Shown one piece after another: positions 55,601-61,620 of a stretch of 64,000 nt of DNA. How positions within the stretch are numbered: position 1 is the first letter of the stretch; every line of letters begins with the position of its first letter. Origin of the DNA: Streptomyces sp. 71268 (GTDB lineage Bacteria > Actinomycetota > Actinomycetes > Streptomycetales > Streptomycetaceae). The position numbers were made by a program, and so were the translations under genes. Below the pieces are notes generated by a model. The model was not told where the DNA came from and searched no databases. It worked only from the letters and a program-made list of their open reading frames with translations. Where the stretch lies: positions 1,703,501-1,767,500 of the forward strand of contig NZ_CP114200.1 in NCBI RefSeq assembly GCF_029392895.1, written 5' to 3'.

Positions 55601-58600
55601 AGCCCTGGGCGTCGGCCATGGCCATCGCCTGGAGACGCGAGGTCACCCCGGCCGCCTCACGGGACAGGTTCCGCTTCTCCCGGGCCTCGTCCTCCACGGC
55701 CTCCTGGAGTGAGTCGACGGCGTCGTTGATGAGGTCGCGGCGGCGGGCGAGTTCGGCGCGCTCCGCCTCCCACGTCGCCTCCGCGCCGCGCAGTTCCTCG
55801 GCGAGCTTGGTGCGTGCGTACCGACGCACGGCGGCGCGGGCATCACGGGAGACCCCGGAGTCGGGAACGCCGTCGATGGCGGGGAACAGCTTGAGGAAGT
55901 CCTCCACGAGGTCGGCGTGGGTGATCGCCGCCTCACGGAACCGCTTCAGCCAGCCGTTGCGCCCCATGAGCGCGGTGACCCGGTCCGGCAGCGGCGGAAC
56001 GCCCTCTAGAAGGCGTCGTGCCGCGCGGTCGATGAGGTAGGCGGTGTACTGGCGGCACAGCAGCTCGCCTGCGGACAGGAAGCAGCCGGGCGGCAGGATC
56101 GGTCCGGCGATGAGGTGCCGGGGCTCGGCCAGGTGGTACAGCGCGCGAGGGCTGGTGTCGGCGAGGGAGACCATGAAGGCGTTGCCGGTGGAGCGGCCGG
56201 CACGGCCCACCCGCTGGACGTACCCGGCCGTCGTCGGCGGCAGGGAGGCCAGGACGACCGCCTCCAGCTGACCGATATCGATGCCGAGTTCGAGCGTCGG
56301 TGTGCAGGAGAGGACGTTCGGGTCGGTGTGCTTCTCGCCGTGCCGGAAGCCCTTCTCCACCTCTTCCCGTTCCTTGCGGGTGAGCACGCCGGTGTGCTCG
56401 GCGGCGACCACGCTGTACGGGTCGGCCTCGCGGTAGAGGCGCCGGTAGTAGTCGGAGCGGTAGTCGCGGGCGGCCCGGCCGCCGGCCTCGGCGGAGGGCC
56501 TGGACAGGGTGCCGTCGCAGCGCTTGAGCGGGCAGCGCGTGCCCTGCCAGACGGAGGCGCGCTCGGGGGGCACGGTCTGGGTCCAGCCGCACTCGGGGCA
56601 GGTGAGAGCGGCGATCCCGGTCTGCTCGTCGCCCAGGGGGCGGACGCGGATGTGCCCAGGGGTGAGCCCGTACACGCCGTGGCCCTGCCGACCGTCGCCG
56701 GACGTGGTCCGCCGCCGGGCCAGCGCGCCGATCTCGTCGTCGGCGAGCTGTTCGAAGAGTGCTGCGAGGTACTTCCCCGCGGCTTCCCGGTCCAGGCCGA
56801 GACAGCGGCGGGTGAAGTCGACATACCAGCTGTCCCGGGTGTCGACCCGTTCGAACTCGGTCCGTCCGGCGCCGGCACCGACGAGGACGAACGCCGGGAA
56901 CTCGGACTGACGCCCGAAGGCCGGCATGCCCGGGGGCCGGGCGGTCGAGAGGAGGTAGCGGTTGCGCCCGTCCGCGTCGATGAAGGCGTCGAGCCATCGG
57001 TGGTGGATGCCGCCGACCTGCCGGAGGTGTTCGAGCAGGCCGCGGACGAATCCCTCGAAGTAGCGCAGCCGCCCGGGGTCGCCCTCGGCGGGCGGTCCGG
57101 ACTGCCGTCCCTGGCCGGCGGACGGGGTGTCGTGGCCCTCGCCCGGTGCGTCCGGCGCCAGGGGGAGCTGTTCCCCCAGCTGGACGTCGAACAGGGCCTC
57201 GGCAGCCTTGGCCGCCTTCTCGGGATGGGGCAGGTGCACTTCGGCCGCGACCGTGCGGGTGAGTTCCAGGGTCCGACCGAGCCGGGAGTGGAGGCCGAAC
57301 TCCAGGAGCGTGTTGAAGGCGAGGCGCTCGCCGACGAGCTTCCACGTGGCCTTGGTGATGTTCTTCTTGCCGTCGAGGAGTCGCCTGACCGGGTCGATGG
57401 TGTCCAGGTCGGGCGGTACGACGGCGGCGAGGAGTCGCTCCCCCGGCTCGGCGGCCCGGGTCACGAGCGAGGCGATCAGCTCGTTGAGCGGCACTCCGTC
57501 GGCCGCGTACTCCGGGTTCGCCGCGATCCCGGCCACCAGCTGGTCGTGGAGGAGCGAGCGCAGCGAGAACTTCCAGGAGCGGCTGGCGACGAACCCGGCG
57601 CGATGGGCCGCGTCCTGCACGGAGTCGTTGAAGATCAGTGTCTTGCGGCGGTCCCGTCCCTGCTCGTCCGCCTTCGGCAGCTCCCCGCCGGTGAAGAGCT
57701 GGGTGACGACGACCGAGGCGAGCGGGGCGACACCAGCACCGAGGAAGCGGATGCCCTGCCCCTGCCCGCAGGCGGGACAGCGGTCCTGCCGAGCGTGGTC
57801 GGCCATCTCCTGGTTGCCGAACCACACCCACACGTAGACGCCGTTCTCCGGCGCCGACGCGATCCTGCCCCCCTCCCCTTCGGGCAGCACCTCGTCCGGG
57901 TCGAGCGCGCGCAGGGCCCGCCCGTTGTCCTCCAGGACCAGCAGGCTCGCGTCGTGGGCGGCGCCCTTCCGGCCGCGGTGGGCGGCCCGTCGGGCGAGCA
58001 CGGCCCGCGCCTGCTCGGCCGCTTCGGCCGGGGTCGCCGCGATCATGGCCCGCACGCGGCCCTTCGCGGCGCCGCCCGCCGCGGCGGCGCGGTAGATCTC
58101 GTCCGGGGCGTGGTGCAGGTTCTGCGGATCTCGGTCGGGGCAGATCGCCGCCCAGCCGGAGCGTCCGCAGTGCCGGCAATACGCGGCGGGCAACCGCCCG
58201 GCCCCGCGCACGCGCAGCCTCCGCTCCGTCTGCGCCGCGATGGCGAGGGCCCGCCGCTCGGCCGCCGCGCGGTCCTGCTCGGCGAGGGCGACCTGGTCGG
58301 CGTCCGACCAGGAGAACACCGGCTCGGGGGCGACGAACCGCAGCACCCGCGACAGCGCCCGCAGCCACAGGTGGTTCTCCACGAGCAGCAGCGGCCGGTC
58401 CCGTCCGTCGGGGCCCGGCTTGGGATCGCGCGCGACCGAGATCAGCGCCACGAAGCGCGCGAGGGCGCGGGCGGCGGTCTCGGGGTCCCGCTCGGCCTCG
58501 GCGCGCCAGGCCGAGGTGTCGGGGAAGTTCTCCAGCGTCTCCACGGCGGTCAGCGGCGCGTCCTTGGCCCGCAGCAGCTCGTGGGTGAGCGGGTGGGCGA

Positions 58601-59708
58601 GCAGGCGCCGCCCCAGCTCACGCGGGTCGGCCGTGTCACAGCCGAGGGTGGCGCGCGCGACGACGTCCATGCCGCCGGGGGTGCGCGCCGGGTCCGGCAA
58701 GCCGGCCAGCTCTCCGGGCGACGGGAGCGGCAGCGAGCGGTCGACGGGGAGCAGGAACTCCTCGGCGTCCCGCCGGTCCTCCCCGATCACGGCGTCGTCG
58801 GGGAACCGCACGCCGAACACCTGCGAGGCCACGTCCAGCATGGCCCGCGGGCCGGCTCCCGCGCCGTCCGTGCCTCCGGCGGAGCCGAGCGTCGCGGAGG
58901 TCGCGACCGGGCAGATCCCGCCCAGCGGGCGCCCGTCCTCGGCCGCGCCGACGACGGCGGCGAGCCGCCTCAGCAGCATCGCCACGTCGGTGCCCTGCGC
59001 GCCGTCGTAGGTGTGGAACTCGTCGATGACGATGTATGTCAGGTCGGCGTCCGCCCACAGCGGGGCGTCCTTCTGCCGCTGGAGCAGCAGGTCGAGCATC
59101 TTGTAGTTGGTGATCAGGATGTCCGGCGGGTTGCGCCGGATTTCCGCCCGGTCCACCATCACCCGCCCGTACGGCGAGGTCCCCCGGGAGGACGCCTCAC
59201 CGATGTACAGCCCGGCCGTGACCTCGCTCAGCCGGGCGTCCCGGTCCAGGAGGTCGCCGAGACGCTGCGCCTGGTCACCGGCGAGGGCGTTCATCGGATA
59301 GAGCAGGATCGCCTTGATCCCGGCCCGCCCGGCCTCCCGCTGCCGCCGGCAGTGGTCGAGGACGGGGATCAGGAAGGACTCTGTCTTTCCCGATCCGGTG
59401 CCGGTGGTGACCAGCGTCGGCTCCGGCCGGTGCCCGTGCTTGCCACTCAGTCGCGCGAAGGACTCGGCCTGGTGGGCGTACGGCTGGAAGTCCGCCGGAT
59501 ACCAGTCGAGCCGCTCCTGCCAGCTGTCCGCCGCGGGCCGGAAGGGCCGCCTGATCCGCAGGTAAGGTCCCCGGAAGAGACCGTCGGCCGGGTCGGTGAG
59601 GAAGTCCTCCAGGGCCTCCTGGGTGTCGGGCTCGGCCAGCGCGAACGTCGTCGTCAGGTACTCGACCGTGGTGTCGCGCAGCGTCTGCGCGGCGAGTGTG
59701 GGTCGCAT
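52653..59708 (-). CDS. Giant DEAD/DEAH helicase with DUF1998-type zinc cysteines and C-terminal nuclease-like domain (DruE/DrmA-like)
   Basis: The protein has 2351 residues from ATG 59708 (MRPTLAAQTLRDTTVEYL). Superfamily 2 motifs: Walker A VTTGTGSGKTESFLIPVLDH (about 100), DEFH box YIVIDEFHTYDGAQGTD (about 225), VATSATLGS, and in the second RecA domain LSCTPTLELGIDIGQLEAVV with YVQRVGRAGRSTGNA (about 1150-1180). A zinc cluster CPCKDTPQRRACHRC at about 1770 is the DUF1998/MZB mark of MrfA, DrmA and DruE helicases. Then a nuclease-like fold: RTRLDLLFRP (about 1893), VAVYLDGYRWH (about 1911) and LVWQITWDDV (about 1950), the D-x(n)-D/E pattern of PD-(D/E)XK/Vsr-like proteins. A further 350 residues are unassigned. 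Size matches DruE of Druantia better than DrmA. It heads the operon with the UvrD gene. Confidence 0.85.
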   Translation of the reverse strand: MRPTLAAQTLRDTTVEYLTTTFALAEPDTQEALEDFLTDPADGLFRGPYLRIRRPFRPAADSWQERLDWYPADFQPYAHQAESFARLSGKHGHRPEPTLVTTGTGSGKTESFLIPVLDHCRRQREAGRAGIKAILLYPMNALAGDQAQRLGDLLDRDARLSEVTAGLYIGEASSRGTSPYGRVMVDRAEIRRNPPDILITNYKMLDLLLQRQKDAPLWADADLTYIVIDEFHTYDGAQGTDVAMLLRRLAAVVGAAEDGRPLGGICPVATSATLGSAGGTDGAGAGPRAMLDVASQVFGVRFPDDAVIGEDRRDAEEFLLPVDRSLPLPSPGELAGLPDPARTPGGMDVVARATLGCDTADPRELGRRLLAHPLTHELLRAKDAPLTAVETLENFPDTSAWRAEAERDPETAARALARFVALISVARDPKPGPDGRDRPLLLVENHLWLRALSRVLRFVAPEPVFSWSDADQVALAEQDRAAAERRALAIAAQTERRLRVRGAGRLPAAYCRHCGRSGWAAICPDRDPQNLHHAPDEIYRAAAAGGAAKGRVRAMIAATPAEAAEQARAVLARRAAHRGRKGAAHDASLLVLEDNGRALRALDPDEVLPEGEGGRIASAPENGVYVWVWFGNQEMADHARQDRCPACGQGQGIRFLGAGVAPLASVVVTQLFTGGELPKADEQGRDRRKTLIFNDSVQDAAHRAGFVASRSWKFSLRSLLHDQLVAGIAANPEYAADGVPLNELIASLVTRAAEPGERLLAAVVPPDLDTIDPVRRLLDGKKNITKATWKLVGERLAFNTLLEFGLHSRLGRTLELTRTVAAEVHLPHPEKAAKAAEALFDVQLGEQLPLAPDAPGEGHDTPSAGQGRQSGPPAEGDPGRLRYFEGFVRGLLEHLRQVGGIHHRWLDAFIDADGRNRYLLSTARPPGMPAFGRQSEFPAFVLVGAGAGRTEFERVDTRDSWYVDFTRRCLGLDREAAGKYLAALFEQLADDEIGALARRRTTSGDGRQGHGVYGLTPGHIRVRPLGDEQTGIAALTCPECGWTQTVPPERASVWQGTRCPLKRCDGTLSRPSAEAGGRAARDYRSDYYRRLYREADPYSVVAAEHTGVLTRKEREEVEKGFRHGEKHTDPNVLSCTPTLELGIDIGQLEAVVLASLPPTTAGYVQRVGRAGRSTGNAFMVSLADTSPRALYHLAEPRHLIAGPILPPGCFLSAGELLCRQYTAYLIDRAARRLLEGVPPLPDRVTALMGRNGWLKRFREAAITHADLVEDFLKLFPAIDGVPDSGVSRDARAAVRRYARTKLAEELRGAEATWEAERAELARRRDLINDAVDSLQEAVEDEAREKRNLSREAAGVTSRLQAMAMADAQGFLVEYGLLPNYSLVEDGVRLEAMLSRKEPVRKKRGEGAADVVERWRSEPRVYDRPAAAALTELAPGNAYYVRGYRHVVDGFDLGSARKDTPDGTPAGLELWRVCKECGHVRTGDRAEQDTSACPRCGGVDIGGRTALHPVIVPRKVTAHDKRDDARIVDDNESRTHTPYTTVTAVDIDPADIKETWRHQKTTFGVDHVREAVIRRFNLGKTRHGRRNDTLFAGQETNVTGFTVCPLCGGATDREPGHAPTQDSLGQSLLGRAELAHHRPWCVVRRRDKQAKPRDVQVITATEHRTEALRILLPAATLNVPERLASFSAALHLGLALRYGGDPAHIRSAAATEPDRETELTRNYLVLYDALPGGTGYLQRLADREGEEFREVLAEAQRRLRDCPCKDTPQRRACHRCLLPYAPERDYKDVDRQEALWMLDNLLGPDGRSGWDVRKEAPDAELRFADQAESDLERRFIECLDRWLALPGNAVAAGHTETPTGRQGKQFTLTRLDGHAVRWEVVAQKDLHGYRTRLDLLFRPVAGDTTSDGAPPLPVAVYLDGYRWHASSRTNRIASDAAKRARLRADGILVWQITWDDVAAWDHSLKGSPEPEADAAPDPLAAVVAGPAADAAWPPYVMEGPTAPGARVRALWEQKRDPADVDALYAGAVPALLAFLRDPRPGKWQQLATLVVSAPAALRQRELVGADPASATGWIEAAVRDEPLPDATGKGLKLLRLRDGSGLPLVLVGASGADGKTYRWSALAVLDDRDEAVAGDRADHRRRWKAWLCWGNIIQFLDPTGTGRADGLALARTTLDGFDASLLAATAGPVTGLLPALRAEAPGTGLGPVEDTASDTEGKEPEDHAVVPAAKAERQDRVSPAPADGMTPLEQSAWQMVLTELVKYGDPGVAEFAERLAGRGDVPAGWTGWDVDGVPRTVELAWPDHRIGVVLVEDAEDAEYMARCTAAGWQVRAPQEWDADELARMLGEEGGTR

Positions 59709-59871
59709 GACGTGCGTGGCCCCCGTCTTCCCGTTGTCGTCCCGTGGTGGTGCGCGATCCGGCCGCCCCTCGGTGGCTCATCAGGAATGACCAGGATCGA
59801 TCACGTTCCACTCTACGAGGGAGGACCGACAGCTCCGCCCCGTTCGCCGGGATCCGGCCGGACGGCGCACG

Positions 59872-60379
59872 TCAGGGGCCGACCATCGCGCGCGGCAGCT
59901 CGTACTCGGCCCAGACCGTCTTCCCCGGCCCTGGGGTCCTCGGCTGCCAGTCCCAGCGGGCGGCGAGCCCTTCGACGAGCAGCAGCCCGCGACCACCGTC
60001 CCCGTGCGGGGGGGGGGCGGGAAGCTCGCCGGGGCGGGGGAGGCAGTCGTTCGGCGCGGGTGTCGGTCACCTCTACCCGGACGGTCGGCCGGGGCGGGAT
60101 GGTGACGCGGAGAAGGAGGTGGAAGTCGCGCCCTGGGACGTGTCCGTGCCGTACCGCGTTCGCGGTCAGTTCCCCGGCGATCAGCACGACCGTTTCGTGC
60201 GGCTCCGTCCCGTACGGCACGCCCCACTCGTCGAGCCGCACGGCGACGAGCCGGCGGGCGAGGCGGGCACCCCGGGGTGTGGGGGTGAAGCGCATGGCGA
60301 AGGTGCGGGTGCCCAAGTACGGGGAGAGGCTGGAGGGTTGAGCGGTGCGGCAGGGGCTGTCGATGTTGCTCGTCATGGC
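59872..60379 (-). pseudogene. HATPase (SpoIIAB/RsbW-like) gene broken by a frameshift in a G10 run
   Basis: From ATG 60379 (MTSNIDSPCRTAQ) the reading gives the N-box ELTANAVRHGHVPG and the G1-like VEVTDTRAERLP of a GHKL ATP-binding protein. At 60008-60017 (ten G on the top strand) the frame is lost. Removing one base restores HGDGGRGLLLVEGLAARWDW and GKTVWAEYELPRAMVGP, the expected G2 box and C-terminus, ending at 59874. The repaired product would have 168 residues, normal for the family of Streptomyces ATP-binding regulators that pair with XRE/DUF397 genes. The frameshift may be real, phase-variable or a sequencing error in the homopolymer. Confidence 0.75.
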
Positions 60380-60490
60380 CACCACGGTCCTCGTGGTGGC
60401 GTAGCGTGACCGGTGGTGACGCACTGACGCGATCCGCTTGTACGCGAGGTGCGGGCGCCGGTACGTGGGGTACGGCGGAAGCAGGGTGGG

Positions 60491-61357
60491 ATGACGGCGG
60501 AGCAGACGGAACCCGAGGTCGAGGGCGAGGCGGCGGATGGCGGACGGGCGGCGGACAAGTCGGGTCAGGGCGTGGTCGCGGCGTTCGGGCAGAGCCTGAA
60601 GACGCTGCGAGTGCGGGCGGGGATGGAGCGGGAGGAGCTCGGGAAGCGGCTGGGGTACTCGGCGTCGAGCATCGCGTCGTTCGAGCAGGGGCGGCGGATC
60701 CCGCCGCCGAGGGCGATCGACCGAGCGGATGAGGTACTGGACGCGGGCGGCCTGCTGTCGGTGTGGAAGGAGCAGGTGGAGAAGGCGCAGTACCCGGTGT
60801 TTTTCCAGGGGATGGCGCAGCTGGAGAAGCGGGCGATAGAGCTGCTGGCGTACGACACCTTGGTAGTCAACGGTCTGCTCCAGACCGAGGAGTACATGCG
60901 GGCCCTGCTCGGCAATCGCCGTCCGCCGCTCGACGCGGAGACGATCGAGCAGCGGGTGACCGCCCGGCTGGCCCGGCAGGACGTCTTCGACCGACGGCCA
61001 GAGCCCTTGCTGAGCTTCGTGATGTGCAAGTCGGTGCTACGACGGAAGTTCGGCGGGAAGATCGTGCTGCGCGGGCAGCTGGAGCAACTCCTCCTCATCG
61101 GCCAGCGGAAGAACGTCGAGATTCAGGTCATGCCGCTCGGCTGCGATGAGAACGCTGGTGTCGACGGACCGTTCACCGTCATCACGCGCGAGGACGGCAA
61201 GGGGTTCGTCTACGCCGAGGCCCAGGGTGCCAGTGTCCTGGAGACCGACCCGAAGCCAGCCGTTCTCGCCGCCGCCCGCTATGGGATCATCCGGTCACAG
61301 GCTCTCACCCCGCGAGAGTCGCTGGAGTTCATCGAGAAGTTGCTGGGAGGGCTATGA
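60491..61357 (+). CDS. XRE-family regulator with DUF5753 domain
   Basis: The 288-residue Streptomyces-type regulator starts at ATG 60491 (MTAEQTEPEVEGE) after GCAGGGTGGG. An acidic tail precedes the HTH at about residues 35-85 (VVAAFGQSLKTLRVRAGMER, LGYSASSIASFEQGRRIPPP). The remaining 190 residues are DUF5753 (PVFFQGMAQLEKRAIELLAY, YDTLVVNGLLQTEEYMRALL, VEIQVMPLGCDENAGVDGPF). Proteins of this kind work with a DUF397 partner, and often an HATPase, as in the whiJ and abaA-like loci that tune development. Its ATGA overlap with the DUF397 gene and the divergent HATPase remnant 111 bases away complete the triad. Here it sits inside the defence island. Confidence 0.9.
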   Translation: MTAEQTEPEVEGEAADGGRAADKSGQGVVAAFGQSLKTLRVRAGMEREELGKRLGYSASSIASFEQGRRIPPPRAIDRADEVLDAGGLLSVWKEQVEKAQYPVFFQGMAQLEKRAIELLAYDTLVVNGLLQTEEYMRALLGNRRPPLDAETIEQRVTARLARQDVFDRRPEPLLSFVMCKSVLRRKFGGKIVLRGQLEQLLLIGQRKNVEIQVMPLGCDENAGVDGPFTVITREDGKGFVYAEAQGASVLETDPKPAVLAAARYGIIRSQALTPRESLEFIEKLLGGL

Positions 61358-61542
61358 ACAACACCGAATCCCTCGCCTGGTTCAAGAGCAGCTACAGCGG
61401 CGCCGAAGGCGGCCAGTGCGTCGAGGTCGCGACTGGCGCGGGAGCCGTGCACGTCCGTGATTCCAAGGACGTGTCCCGGCCGGCCCTCAAGGTGTCGCGC
61501 GAGGCATGGGCGGGGTTCGTCGGGCTCGCCTCGGCGGAGTAG
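61354..61542 (+). CDS. DUF397 domain protein
   Basis: The 62-residue partner of the XRE regulator starts at ATG 61354 inside the previous stop (ATGA). The hallmark sequence is complete: LAWFKSSYSGAEGGQCVEVA, then VRDSKDVSRPALKVSREAWA and a C-terminal GFVGLASAE. DUF397 proteins are found almost only in actinomycetes and are thought to antagonise their XRE partner. A bidirectional terminator follows directly. Confidence 0.93.
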   Translation: MNNTESLAWFKSSYSGAEGGQCVEVATGAGAVHVRDSKDVSRPALKVSREAWAGFVGLASAE

Positions 61543-61563
61543 TACAGCCCGCGCTTGTACGCG

Positions 61564-61603
61564 CGAGAGCCCTGCCGGTCTGTGCCGGACGGCAGGGCTC
61601 TCG
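61564..61603. terminator. Bidirectional terminator between DUF397 and methylase genes
   Basis: CGAGAGCCCTGCCG and CGGCAGGGCTCTCG pair perfectly over 14 bases with a 12-base loop, followed on the top strand by TCTGTATGTGT. It serves both converging genes. Confidence 0.9.
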
Positions 61604-61620
61604 TCTGTATGTGTACGGGG

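Noticed and set aside
56115..60341. A 1408-codon plus-strand frame opposite the giant helicase
   Set aside because: Antisense shadow; it has no domain signatures, while the minus strand carries all the helicase motifs.
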